This document shows, one piece after another, positions 23,886 to 35,057 of a stretch of DNA of 64,000 bases (position 1 is its first letter; every line of letters starts with the position of its first letter). The notes under the pieces are model-generated. The model had not been told where the DNA came from. It worked only from the letters and a program-made list of their open reading frames with translations, and made no database searches. This DNA is from Ophioderma brevispina. Its lineage: Eukaryota > Echinodermata > Ophiuroidea > Amphilepidida > Ophiodermatidae. The position numbers and the translations under genes were made by a program. The stretch covers positions 1 to 64,000 of the forward strand of contig JAMKCH010079092.1 of NCBI GenBank assembly GCA_023653785.1. Reading direction: 5' to 3'.

Positions 23886-24400
23886 CACTGTTAGAACAAA
23901 ATTAATCAAGTTGTTTAAAATTTTGAACAAACACTGTTTACCCTGGTCATCGATCAACCTTGTTTAAAAATTAAGCAACTTGTTTAAAAATTAAACAACT
24001 TGTTTAAAAATCAAACAACTAGTCTTGTTTAAAAATTAAACAACTAATCTTGTTTAAAAGTTTAAACAACTAGTCTTGTTTAAAAATTAAACAACTAGTC
24101 TTGTTTAAAAATTAAACAACTAGTCTTGTTTAAAAGTTTAAGCATCAGTTGTTTAAATAAGGTTGAGCAATGACCAGGGAAAACAGCAGTTGGTTAAAGA
24201 TTGCGAGTTGTTTAAAAAATTGTTTAGAACTTATACAACCTTGTGTAAGACAACATGTTACAACAACAAACTAAATAATGTTGTTTAAAACTTAAACAAC
24301 ATTGTTTAAAACTTAAACAACATTGTTTAAAACTTAAACAACAGCACTTTAAACAACCCTCTTTTTAAACAGCAAAATTTTAAACAGTGTTCTAACAGTG
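23886..24400. mobile_element. CACTG-ended MITE with dense subterminal palindromes
   Basis: A 515-bp element has perfect 13-bp termini CACTGTTAGAACA and inverse, with TT on both outer sides as the only possible target duplication. The interior is an array of the self-complementary motif TTGTTTAAAAATTAAACAA and variants (TTGTTTAAAACTTAAACAA), plus an inverted CCCTGGTCAT block. CACTG/CACTA ends with arrays of subterminal repeats are characteristic of the EnSpm/CACTA superfamily; this assignment is an inference without transposase evidence. Confidence 0.7.
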
Positions 24401-24499
24401 TTAATAAATTTAGTGCAGTGCCTCTCTTGGTTTGAGACTTACACAAAAACAATTAAGATTTTGTTTATAAAACGGTTGGTCATGAATTATAAAGTGGAC

Positions 24500-24985
24500 T
24501 ACATACCAATTTCAAATTGTTTCTATCAAATATGAAATATACATGAGAAAATGTGTTTTGGAAAGTGAACATTGCAAGGGTTTCGCGTTTTGTGCCTGCA
24601 CCCACCCGGGCCGCTTCATATATGAACTCTCCATGAACACTTGTTATTTTATTATTTGAAACAAAACTAAAACCATCAGCTATATTTTATTTTTTAGAAG
24701 CCGTTTATCATACCTCTATCATTAAAAAGTGAAACACTTACACATTTTTATTTGTTTCTATCAATTTTTTTATGAGAAAATGTGTTTTGGAAAGTGAACA
24801 TTGCAAGGCTTCCGCACTTCGCGAGGGAGGGGGACACCCCTCCCGCACCCACCCCCTGTGCCGCCTCCATAAACAAAATATGAATAATTCAAACAAAAAC
24901 ACCCGATCAACTACATTATACAGCTCCCAAACCCCGCGCCGCGTCAAAATCCCCCCATGGGGTTCTGGAAGACGAAGTTGGTAAA
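24500..24985 (+). repeat. Two units of the about 200-bp GC-box repeat
   Basis: Two tandem units (near 24540 and 24770) contain ATGAGAAAATGTGTTTTGGA, an AGTGAACATTGCAAGG block, a GC-rich palindromic box, and then CATGAACACTT and AATTCAAACAAAA-type sequence. The same unit is arrayed at 32815-34330. Confidence 0.75.
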
Positions 24986-25424
24986 AGGGGGCCCGTAAAG
25001 TTCTCCAATGTTCCCCCGGGCCCGCAATTTCTCTGGGCGGCCCTGCCTCATAGAATCAGTCACCAAAATAAAATGTATATCGGTAAGCGGGAAGGAAGGA
25101 AAACACTACCCATAATTCAGTGGTAGAACCATGCAAAAGAGTCTGCACGAAATATTTTGATGGTTTTCATGGACCCGCTGATTCCAAATACTGATGATGC
25201 AATTTGTGAGTCCATGGGCATTTTGAGATATTTAAATTAACAGATTTGTAAATATTTCATACGCCGGATTAAAAAGTGTATGGACATGTTCATCTGGTTC
25301 TAAGGAATTAAAATTGTATAGTTTGCTATATCTAGGACAATTACCTTGAACACAGTAGGCTTACATAGACCCACTTGATGTTAACACACCAATGTGAACT
25401 CGCGCACGGGCTTGATGTTATGTA

Positions 25425-25542
25425 CAATAAACCAGAATGGAACTGTCTACCTGAAACCCTCGTCAATATCACTACAACTGAAGCATTTAAAGAAGATATA
25501 ACCAAGTATCTAACTGAAACCAACCCTCCAGCATCTAACTAA
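25425..25542 (+). pseudogene. Non-LTR retrotransposon 3' coding remnant
   Basis: A short frame ending in a stop at about 25542 reads EWNCLPETLVNITTTEAFKE, matching the shape of the extreme C-terminus of many non-LTR reverse transcriptases (W-N-x-L-P, then T/S-x-x-F-K). Upstream reverse-transcriptase domains are absent, so this is a heavily 5'-truncated insertion. Sequence after the stop to about 25700 is presumably its 3' untranslated region. Confidence 0.45.
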
Positions 25543-26293
25543 CGTCTAGCGCACTCACTAACCTCTGCGTTTGACCTCTACTGTCGAGGAGCTGCAAAGT
25601 ACATCTGTCAAAGTCAAAGTGATGTTTGGTTCGTTTTGATCAGTTGCTATATTGAAAGAGTCTTGGCCGCTATCGTCTGAGCCCATAGACAATGTTGAGG
25701 TATAGCGCCACCATCCTGGCCACCAAGCCTTGTTCAAATCAACATGTATTAAGTCATTAATATGCTATCGTTCTCAAAAAAGGAGTAACATTGAAATCAA
25801 GATTCAAGATTCAATTTATTCAGCATAACATATCGTACGTGACAGAAATGTATAATACAGTATATTATATAATAATACATAATACATGAAGTATCAATTA
25901 TAAACTGTACTAAGACGAACAGGTGCGGAATATGATATTTTAGGACCAGTAATGGACAACCCGACAGGGCTTATAGTTATTACTGGCCCTGTCATCCATA
26001 AAGTAAAATTATACTCAATATTACAATAATTACAATATTACAATAATGACACAAGTAAGGGATGATATAAAATATTACATAGGTAAATATACATAACAAG
26101 AAAACACTTAACGGGAATACGGGAATTGGACAAGAAAGACAGACTTTTCAACATATTTTGCTGAGGTATGTAATACTATTGCATAATGAGGAAGCAGAGG
26201 TTGAAGAGGTAGAGGTGAAGAAAAAAGTAAGGAGTAGAGTTAGAAATGAGATGAAGAATGAAGTGAGGAGAGAAATAAGGACTTGGGAGTAAT

Positions 26294-27890
26294 TTAATAA
26301 GAATTGTACTGGTTGATGAAATGATTTTTCAGTTGAGCTTTGAAAGTATTTTTGTTTGTAATTGTTGTGATGGATTCTGGGAGATCATTCCAAAGTTTTG
26401 CGCTGTGATACTGAATAAAGTCCTTTTCAGAGGTAGATTTTGGGAGGGGAAGATTAATTTTGTCAGCTTGTCTGGTGTTATACCTGTGGATTTGTCTGTT
26501 TGTGGTAAAGTAATTGCTGAAGTTCGGAGGTAAATGATTGTTGTGATAGTCAAACATGAAGAGCGCTGTTTGAAGTTGCTTGAGGTGCTCTAATATAAGT
26601 GTTTTCAGTGAGTGAAATAATGGCAAAGTGTGAGTTCTAGGGGGTGAGTTTGTGATAGTGCGAATGGCCCATTTCTGTGTGATGTTTAGTTTGATGAGCC
26701 GTGAATGATAGTTGGAGGCCCAAATGATGTTACAGTAGCTAAGGTATGGGAGAACTAGTGTGTTGTAAAGTGATTTTAAGGTGTAGTCTGGAAGGTGGTG
26801 TTTAACTCTGTAGATTGTAGCAATTGCGTGAGACGCTTTGGTAGTGACAGAGTTGATGTGTTCGTTCCATGTTAGTTTGTCGTCGATTGTAATGCCAAGA
26901 AATTTGGTTGAGTGTACCTGGGAGATTGTGTGGTTATCTATTGTTAATGTTTGATTGTGATTGGTGTTGTGTGTAGAGAAAAGCATGTAGTTAGTTTTTG
27001 AAACATTGAGAGAAAGTTTGTTAGCCCGGTGTGAAAGCAGATATAGTCCGGTGGGAGCCATAGACCGGGGCTCCATAGACGATAACGGAATAAAGCGTGA
27101 AACTAATGTTGCGTAAAGAGTCAACTGAATCGATTGCCCTATTGTTCACCATTGTTCCCGGACTATGAGTACGCCGGACAATGGTTACTTCTACACCAGG
27201 AGCAGTCAGTGATTTATGCGAGTTCATGATTCATGTTGTTAAAAGTGCATTAATGTTAGAGTTTGAGAGACAAATGTTTGTGTCATCTGCAAATAAGATT
27301 AGTTTTAGTGTGTTAGAGATGTTGGTGATGTCATTCATGTAAATGATGAAAAGTAGGGGTCCAAGGATTGAGCCTTGAGGGACGCCAACTGTGATAGGTT
27401 TGATTGATGATGCGATGGAGTGTACGTAGACTGATTGTGAGCGGTTAGTAAGGTAACTCCTGAACCACTCCAAGGCTACTCTACGGACACCATAATGATA
27501 AGCTTGTGAAGAAGAATGTTGTGATCAATGGTGTCGAAAGACTTGGAGAGATCCAGGAATACCCCCATGGTGTGGAGTTTACTTTTTAGTGCAAGGTTGA
27601 GGTTAGTTGTTAGTTCAAGGAGTGCCATGTAAGTTGAGCGTTTGGGCCTAAAACCGTATTGTTCATCGACAAGAATGTTGTGCTTATTGAAGAATGTAGA
27701 CAGACGTGTGTACATGATTTTTTCAAGTAGTTTTGAAAAGGATGGAAGAACGGAAATGGGCCTGTAATTTGCAATGTTACGTGCATCTTTGTTTTTGTAA
27801 ATTGGAATGACTTTGGCTGATTTGAGGTGATCTGGGAAAGTTCCGGTGAGTTCCGGTGAGAAGTGATTGGTTAAAAAGTTAATATCTAAG
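26294..27890 (-). pseudogene. Reverse transcriptase of non-LTR retrotransposon (broken)
   Basis: This would copy its own RNA at a nicked chromosomal target. Readable on the minus strand, from about 27874 downward: a fingers motif YRPISVLPSFSKLLEKI near 27766, GFRPKRST near 27655, palm block A FLDLSKSFDTIDH near 27559-27521, GVPQGSILGPLLF near 27386, the catalytic FADD at about 27282-27293, the thumb-side HRANKLSLNVSKTNYM near 27031, FLGITIDDKLTW near 26899, and a C-terminal domain ending at the stop at 26294. Catalytic Asp residues are all present. A one-base frameshift near 27480-27500 and the 165-bp insertion break it, and the endonuclease is missing. The family resembles CR1/Jockey-type elements; subclass needs a tree. 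Confidence 0.92.
27041..27205. mobile_element. 165-bp insertion inside the reverse transcriptase
   Basis: The reverse-transcriptase reading breaks off at about 27203 and resumes at about 27036, with GCAG on both sides (27037-27040 and 27202-27205), a possible 4-bp target duplication. The inserted sequence contains two hairpins: ACCATTGT...ACAATGGT with adjacent CCGG pairing at 27148-27185, and GGAGCC...GGCTCC at about 27054-27073. It has no coding potential. Its class is unknown. Confidence 0.6.
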
Positions 27891-27945
27891 CCTCGTTTGC
27901 AACATTGGAAAATCGCAGGTGTCTCTCTGGAAGTAATCTCTAAAA

Positions 27946-27969
27946 GCTCGCGCCCGGAAGGGCGCGAGC
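27946..27969. repeat. Perfect 10-bp-stem GC hairpin
   Basis: GCTCGCGCCC and its exact inverse are separated by the tetraloop GGAA. It lies just beyond the truncated 5' end of the LINE in AT-rich surroundings. It could be an intrinsic stem-loop of an unrelated inserted sequence. Confidence 0.9.
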
Positions 27970-28096
27970 AAAAGTGGTTCACGGTCACCCTGGGGTAAAA
28001 ATTGATAATGCACATGGTTCTCTCAAAATTGCCTATGATTCTTCATGCTTATAGATAGTATTGTAAAATACATGTTATGTGATTTGTTTGACATTG

Positions 28097-28955
28097 TAGT
28101 TGCATGGGTCATTTGGAGCAATTCCGTGACCGTGGAGAGCAGAGCATCATTTCTCATTGGATTTTTCTTCTATGAAGGTTGATGAACACATTTAGCGGGG
28201 TGCCTCTCGTGAAAGTGTGGGCGGAATCCAGAAGGGGGGAAATTCATAATACAGGGGTCAAAAATGAAAAATGCCTGGACTGCTGTAAAAAGGTAACCAA
28301 GTGTTCGTCTTGATACAAGGAATAAAAAAGGTATCGTTTGTACTACTTACAACTTATGGTCGTCAAATGTCAAAGGTCATCACGAAAAGTTAAATCTTAA
28401 ATATTGCTTCAATTTCTTCAAAAATGGGCTCAAATTGTTCATCTTTCCTCAGAGACTGCAACAATTTTTTGCACAATCTAAGATATTTTTAAAATTCTGA
28501 GATCAATAGAGGTCAATGGGGTTGACCTTGTTTGTCATTTATCTCGATAAACAAATACAAATGAAAGTTTCAACTACTTTTGCTGCAATCCCCGTGGAAA
28601 GGTTAACAATTTGAGACCATTTTTAAAGAAATCGGTGCAATATTAAAGATTTAACCTTTGGTGATGACCTTTGACATTTGACGAATTGTGTCTTATACCT
28701 CGGTAACCATACCTTGTAGGTAGTACAAACTATACCTTTTTTAATCCTTGTAACAATCCTTTTTACAACAATTCAAGCATAATTTTTTTATTTTTGACCC
28801 CTGTATTATGAATTTCCCCACTCCTGAATTCCGCCCACACTTTTTCGAGGGACACCCCTTCTAAATTTGTTCATTAACCTTCATAGAAGACAAATCCACG
28901 GAGAAATGATGGTCTGCTCTCCATTAGCACGAAATTGCTCCAAATGACCCAACTA
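28097..28955. mobile_element. 859-bp palindromic element, short member of the 5.2-kb family
   Basis: The two halves are inverted copies along nearly their whole length, with the centre near 28525. The outermost sequence is TAGTTG...GGGTCATTTGGAGCAATT, followed by GACCGTGGAGAGCAGAGCA-like and GTGTGGGCGGAAT blocks that match the terminal repeats at 18355 and 23564. The inner arms carry AAAGGTCATCAC and AATTTGAGACC-type sequence found again near 49955 and 52305. TTG lies outside both ends (28094-28096, 28956-28958), a possible 3-bp duplication. No coding capacity. Confidence 0.8.
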
Positions 28956-28958
28956 TTG

Positions 28959-29788
28959 GGGATATGTTATTCTCAATTGCTGGCGTTTGGGTATCTGTAA
29001 AATAATTCGAGGTATTCTCGCGAATGTGAAGTTGGCAAAATGTAAAACAATTTTCAAGTTTAATAAAAATGAAACCAGAAAATTTTCCTTTATATTGCAT
29101 TAAGAAAGCTCAATTTTTTAAGAATATCTACAGAGCACCTTTAATAATATGTACTGCTTTAGAGAGGGCAGACTTTATCAGTATTGTCCTCAATCGAAGT
29201 TAAATTACCTTCTTTACAATGTGGATTTCGATGATAAACCCTATCCTCCCCGCATGCCCAATTTCTAATGTAAACAGTCTCCAAAATGCACTTAAGAAAG
29301 CGACAAGATGGTCGAGTGTAAAAATAGAGCAAGAATACGAAGGGGAAGAAAAACAAAACGCGTATCATGAACTTGGTTATGTTGATTTATCGAACATATT
29401 CTGTCGGAAGAATAATATGAGAAGCACTTGAGGGTCACTTGCTGGAGAAGTGATGGTCCTTTTGGCTTGACACGACCAAGGCTGTATGTTGGATAAGTTA
29501 TTCAATATAGGAAAGTTATTTAATGCAGATTTAAGCCGATACAGGGTCTTCCTCAAATGAACTGATGTCAGGCCCGTAGCCAGGGTTGAATTTGTGGAGC
29601 AAATTTTCCCAAATGTGGACCTGAGGTGACAATTTTGTTTTCTTCCAGTTTCGCCCGCCGGTAGACCAATTTGTTTTTGTGTCGCCTCCAAAATTTTAAG
29701 AGTGTTTGTGTGTAGAGGAGGTGGGGAGGGGCGCCAGACGGGTAGCGCCGCATGAAGCTCCATATATTTCTGATATACTGTACCTTCC
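28959..29788. other. Unassigned spacer with one transposon-like end
   Basis: CAGGCCCGTAGCCAGG at about 29571 resembles the terminus of common invertebrate DNA elements, but no inverse partner was found nearby. The frame at 29377-29763 on the minus strand has no recognisable motif. Confidence 0.4.
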
Positions 29789-30248
29789 TATCATAGGACC
29801 ATTTATTTGTAATTGTTTTTTTTTAAAATTCAAGTGAAACCAATTAAACTAGCAGTGAAAACTAGTATACAAAATATAGATTTTTTTACTAGGACGTAGT
29901 CCTAGACTAAGAGTTAAACTAGGACTAAGTTGTTTTGTGAATTCGGGGCATAGTATGGTTATAGGGAATAAACTGTGATTGATGCGGTATTCCACACTGG
30001 AATCAATGGCACGCGACAGAAGTGATGGCGCCTTGGTTTCGAATAAAGCTTAGCCAATTGCCAAGGTTTAAGATACCAGCCTAACATGTTTCAAAACATG
30101 CTGTTAACCGGTTCAAATCTCATCCTCTTTGGCCTTCATTAACGCCCCACACCTTCGGGCGGGAAAAAGATCGAGTTACCTAGTTTGTGTTCTGTCTTCT
30201 GACCGCAAGGCGGCACAAAATAGGTCAGAAATGGTAAATGCTTATTGC
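29789..30248 (+). repeat. 455-bp tandem duplication, copy 1
   Basis: It is repeated at 30253-30708 in the same order, with shared blocks such as ATAGGACCATTTATTTGT, AAACTAGCAGTGAAAACTAG, AACATGCTGTTAACCGG and GGCGGCACAAAATAGGTCAG. It lies upstream of the Gypsy gag remnant and could derive from that element's LTR or leader (inference). Confidence 0.9.
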
Positions 30249-30252
30249 CAGC

Positions 30253-30708
30253 CTACCATAGGACCATTTATTTGTTATTTTTTTTTAAATTCAAGTGTGA
30301 ACCATTTAAACTAGCAGTGAAAACTAGGATACAAAATCTAGATTTTTTACTTTAGGGACGTATAGTCTTAGACTAAGAGTTGTTAAAACCAGGACTAGTT
30401 GTTTTGTGAATTCATGGCATAGTGTGTTATACGGAATAAAACATAAGACTGTGATGCGGTCTATTCCACACGATCAATGTGAACGCGACATGACGTGATG
30501 CGCCTTTGTAGAATACCAGCCAATCGATACCAGCCCTAAATGTTTAAAACATGCTGTTAACCGGTCAAATATTTATCCTCTTTTTGGCCTTCATTACCGG
30601 CACCACACACATTCGGGCGGGAAAAGATCAAGTTCACTTTGTTTGTAGTTTGTATTGACAGCAAGGCGGCACAAAATAGGTCAGAAGGTAGATGCATATT
30701 GCCGCAGG
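30253..30708 (+). repeat. 455-bp tandem duplication, copy 2
   Basis: This is the second copy of 29789-30248, about 85-90 percent similar by eye, with mostly indel differences. Confidence 0.9.
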
Positions 30709-31126
30709 ACGCGGCTTGTACTTTCAGAACAATGAAAGGACGCGTGACCAAGAAAGGGAAATCAAAACAAAGGTGGAAAAGGAGGTGTTCAGCGAAGGTT
30801 GCGAGCGGCAAACATTGATTGATGTTGCTCAGCAGCTTTGTGGTATTATAGCGGATATCCACGCGCGGCTTTAATGACGCACGATTGACAGGCCATAGCA
30901 ATGAACGGAGACAATCCGAAAGCATCAAAAATAAAATTACTTTGGGGAGAGTGATGGCAAAGAAAGATATTCAAACAACTCAAATGAACATACTAAAATC
31001 ACGCTTCAATTTATGAGAGATATCGATTTAAATGTTGTTTAGATTGCGTGGGTGCTGTTAATAATGCAGAAACAGTCGGGTGAACAGCCAGCAGAGTCAA
31101 GTAGAGTGCATTGTAATGCAAACACA

Positions 31127-31250
31127 ATGTTTACGTCAAAACAGTTTGAACCCCCTGACTTAAAGCCAGAGATATGAGCCAGAACGTTGGAAAACGTGGA
31201 AGGAATGAGGAACTAGATCTGTATATCACGGTAGCTATGGGTAGTCATTT
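31127..31250 (+). pseudogene. Gypsy-type gag fragment
   Basis: From the ATG at about 31127 the frame reads FEPPDLKPE and then, after small frameshifts, the pattern W-K-T-W-K followed by EELDLYIT. This resembles the start of Ty3/Gypsy capsid (gag) proteins, where a P-x-x-W-x-x-W-K motif precedes an F/L-x-x-Y/F stretch. The similarity stops near 31245, where integrase-like sequence begins directly, so protease, reverse transcriptase and RNase H are missing. Confidence 0.45.
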
Positions 31251-31644
31251 CAGAAAACCAGGAGATAAGATCAGCTGAATTCCTGAATTTTCAAGCAGTG
31301 GAAATTGGAGCACAAGGACGTCCTCACCGATCATCACAAAGTAATGGCAGAGCGGAGGTCGCAGTGAAATCGGCCAAAACGCTGTTAGCTTAAAGCAAAG
31401 TAGCCAACTTTCAGACCATACTTAGCCTTACTGGCGCTGGCGTGCGTATAGAATACTCCTACTACAGATATGCAAACAAGTCCTGTGCAGAGACTTATGC
31501 AAAGAAGAACCAAACCCTCTACCATGATTACAATACGGACGAATTATAAATCCAAAAAATGGCCAAAAGTAATCGAGCAAGATAACACGAAGAACAAGAA
31601 GCAAGCCAAGTTTTATTAAATCAAACCGCAATCCAAGTTGAAGC

Positions 31645-34600
31645 CGGCGCGGATCCAGGGGGGGTTCCGGGGATGCCTTGGCACCCCCCCCCGGCCGCCG
31701 GAAATTTTTTGGACGGAACGTGATGCTGCTTCATTTATTGTATTCCGCCCATATTGACATCTTGACCTCACTCCCTTCGTTTTTAAAATTGCGCGGTTGC
31801 CAAAAGGAGTGCAAATTTGCCTTCCCTAAGGTTCACCATCCCCCCCAAAAGTTGCACGAGTCGATCGGAACTGTGGAACTGAGATTAAATTAAAAAAACG
31901 TCCACACTGTCTGTTGGTGTGAGAGGCGCCGTGTATAAGAACACACGAGTGCGAATAAGTCTGAGATCGGAATTTCCCGGGACTGGAAGTTACGTCAGCT
32001 GTGTTCAGGTTCTGTCGACAGGCAACAAATTTGGTGGTATGTAGGACGCCCATTTGACTTCAAGGGGGGGGGGTGGGAAGTTTCTAACAAAAAATTCACC
32101 AACCATATAAGCAAAAAACAAATTCCCCCGCTTTCCATAAAAAAAAAAAACTTTACCAGCACCTTATTAAAAGGGTTAAAAAAAAACTGCCTGTGGAACC
32201 ACAGAAAAAAAACTACCCTATTACTTACGTTGGAAAATACTCTATAACCCATAAATTTGAAAATTTTTTCAGCACTACGCGCGATTTTAAAAAGTCATTA
32301 CAGACTGATTAAGTGTTGGGCTTCTCATGCGTTTGGAAATTAGACATACTTGTCATTGAACGTTGCGACCAATCTTGTCCTACCTTATGCAGGAAGTGAA
32401 ACAACACGTGCACCAACTTGACGTGCTGCATTCACAAAGTAGCCTTACACCAGTTCAGACCATTACCAAGTACTAAAGTAGGTTTATATACTATTCTATA
32501 ATTAAATTGGAATTTAAAATTGGGTATATCAACTATTATATTCTATTTAATACTCTAGTAGCTCATGGTGGTTTTGTATTGCAATATATGTCCAGAGCTA
32601 AACCTTCAGGAAATACTAACTAAGGTCCAGGAAACAATAAATAAGTAGAAATTAAAATATCCTGAAAACGAATACTCCAAAGTTCGCCCGCACCCATACC
32701 CACATCGCTAGCGGCACATGGCTTGCATTGCGGCCACTAAATCAGGAAAACAATTTTGCTTTGCAAAACAGTTGGTATTGCAGGAAAGATTAATTGTTAC
32801 CATGCATCAATTTCCATGAGACAATGTGTTGGAAAGTGAATATTCCAAGGGTTCCGCACTTTGGCCGACACTCAACCCGGCAGATTGATATATACGTACT
32901 AATCCATTAAACATTGCCCATGTAACAAATGTTAACCATCAACTATATTTTACTTTTTAGCACATATTATAAATTGTTTCAGATATCAAATTGCATGGGA
33001 AAAATGTGTATTGAAGCGAAACATCGCGAGGGTTCCGCTCGGAAGGGGGACACACCCTCCAGACCCACCCCCAGACAGCTTGATATGATATATACGACTC
33101 TGAATGGGCAATTCATGCTAATTCAACCAAACTTAACCCATCCACTATATTTTACTTAAAACTGGTGATCATACCTATAAGCATTATTTAATTTGTTTCT
33201 ATCATTTGCATGGGGAAAATGGGTTTGGAAAGCTTGATATACGAACTCTCGAGTAACACTTTATGCTTAATTCAAACAAAAACTTAATCCATCTACTATC
33301 TACTTTTTACTTTTTAAAAATGCTTACCAAAGTGGTTTTCTATCGAATTTTCATTGGGAATGTGTTTTGGAAAGTAAATTTGAAATGTTTTTCTGCTGCT
33401 TCGCGCGGATGGGACACCACCTCCCGCCACCATCCCCCGTACACAGCTTTGATATCGAACTCGCATGACCACTTTTTTGCTTAATTCAAACAAAATTAAC
33501 CCATCAACTTAATTTACTTTTTAAAAATCGATCTACCTATAATTTAAGTGAACCACTAATAAATTTCACGTTTGTTTTCTATCAAATCTGGGGCAATGTT
33601 TTTTGGAAATAAATGCAAGGGTTCTCCCCCGCACCCACCCCTTGACAGCTTGATATACGAACTCTGCGTGAAAACACTTTATGCTTAATTCAACAAAACT
33701 TAACCCATCAAACAGATTTTACGTTTTAAAATGTTGATCATACTTATAAGCAAAATTATTTTCAAATTGTTTCCATCAAAATTTGCATGGAAATGTTTGT
33801 TTTGGAAAGCGAACAGTTGCAAGGGTTCCGCGCTTTGCGCGGGAGGGGAGCCCCCCTCCGGCACACCAGACAGCTTGATATACGACTCTCCATTAAATTC
33901 AAACAAAACTTAACCTATCAATAGGCCTATATTTTAGCCTTTTTAAACATGCTATCATACCTAATAATTTAATTGACCACTTATAAAGTTTCAAATTGTT
34001 TTCTGTCAAAGGCATGGGGAAAATGTGTTTTGAAAGCAAAATCTTGCAAGGCGTTCTGCGCTTCGCGCGGGAGGGGGATACCCCCTCCCGTTATAACCCA
34101 CCCCCCAGAAGCTTGATATACGAACTTTCATGAACACTTATGCTTCATTCAAATCAAACTTAACCCATCAACTATATTTTACTAATAAAAATGATCATAC
34201 AATAAGCAATAAAGTAAAACCCATCAGAAAATTCAAATTGTTTCAATCAAATTGCATGGGAATAATGTATTTGGGGAGGGAAAGTAAAGATTGCAAAGGT
34301 TCCGCACATCCCCCCTCCTGCAGCACACCCTGCGAACGCTATAGCACTCCCCGGTGCCATGACTATTACATAAAAACCCCGGCCCCCCCAATTTGCAGGG
34401 GTCCTAACATAAAAAAACATGACCAAATGAGTCAACCCGCCACCAAACAAAACAAAAAAAAAAAACACGTCCAAGTAGGCAAAACAAAATCAAGCTATGG
34501 ACTTGAAAAAAAAAAGCTGCCTCCAAAAGCCAACGCAAAAAAAAATTGCCATACCCAAAACTTACAACCCCCCTGAAGGTCTACGGTGGGATCCCTTACG

Positions 34601-35057
34601 ACAGCCGATAGTTCTCGATCATTTGTTTAGGATGGTTGGTCCCTTGCTCCATAATTCTTTATCTTACACTTGATTAGTGACCTTCTCGTCGTTCAAACTT
34701 CAACCGCCCCCCCATGCCTCGGCGTGAAAAAACTGTTACTCACTGTTAATTAGATAGACTTATATATAGACTCCTGATCAATTGTCTGAAACAATGAACT
34801 TTAAGCGCACGTAGAATAAGTGATATGAACATTTCCCCTCAAATACAGTGGGAAAAGTTTGATTGCCATGATAAAAAGAAGAAGATCTTTCCGAGCTTCG
34901 CGCGGAAGGGAGATACCCCCCTCCCGCACCAGCACACCGCGCCGATAAGCGCGCAGTGGCTGCTACGCAGCCAGTACATCCCAAGCAAATTTAAACATTA
35001 TCTTGGGCACCCCCCCTTCAAGGTCCAGTCTGGATCCGCCCTGGTGAAGAGCAAGCA
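31645..35057. mobile_element. 3.4-kb TIR element nested in the Gypsy integrase
   Basis: A GCGGATCCAG block at 31648-31658 near the left end pairs with its inverse CTGGATCCGCC at 35030-35040, and both are followed inwards by a long G or C run (GGCACCCCCCC type). The perfect 8-bp repeat GTTGAAGC at 31637-31644 and 35058-35065 is the best target-duplication candidate, and the integrase frame continues across it. The left end is tight to this repeat but the right TIR lies 17 bp inside it, so boundaries are approximate. GGCGGATCCAG ends and an 8-bp duplication suggest a hAT-like element. The interior carries the repeat array at 32815-34330 and no transposase. Confidence 0.6.
32815..34330 (+). repeat. 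Array of about 200-bp units with a GC-rich box
   Basis: At least eight tandem units can be followed by the marker GTGTTTTGGAAAG-type sequence near 32826, 33005, 33220, 33361, 33597, 33797, 34024 and 34266, spaced about 140-240 bp. Each full unit runs: ATGGGAAAATGTG, the marker, TTGCAAGGGTTCCGCGC, a palindromic box (CGCGGGAGGGG ... CCCCTCCCG), CAGCTTGATATACGA, AATTCAAACAAAACTTAACC, CATCAACTATATTTTAC. Units differ by large indels. A single unit recurs near 34830-34930, and two lie at 24500-24985. Confidence 0.9.

Larger units (their letters stand above)
25796..27890 (-). mobile_element. 5'-truncated CR1/Jockey-group LINE
   Basis: The minus-strand element ends (low-coordinate side) in an AATAAA-like signal and the tandem tail TTGAATCTTGAATCTTGA at 25796-25813, typical of CR1/L2-type LINEs with short repeated 3' tails. 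Its coding part is 26294-27890. The 5' end, including the endonuclease, is missing. A 165-bp insertion splits the reverse transcriptase at 27041-27205. Confidence 0.85.

Noticed and set aside
23630..25045. A larger element bounded by GGGCCGC-type sequences near 23660 and 25040
   Set aside because: The GGGGCCCCGT and GGGCCCGT blocks are in direct rather than clear inverted orientation, and no target duplication was found.
30557..30928. 123-codon minus-strand frame
   Set aside because: It overlaps the 455-bp duplication and is not open in the other copy.
32815..34330. CRISPR-like array
   Set aside because: Units are about 200 bp, similar along their whole length and separated by no unique spacers; it is a tandem repeat in a eukaryotic context.
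34130..34576. 148-codon plus-strand frame
   Set aside because: It runs across repeat units and A-rich sequence; composition and lack of motif mark it as chance.
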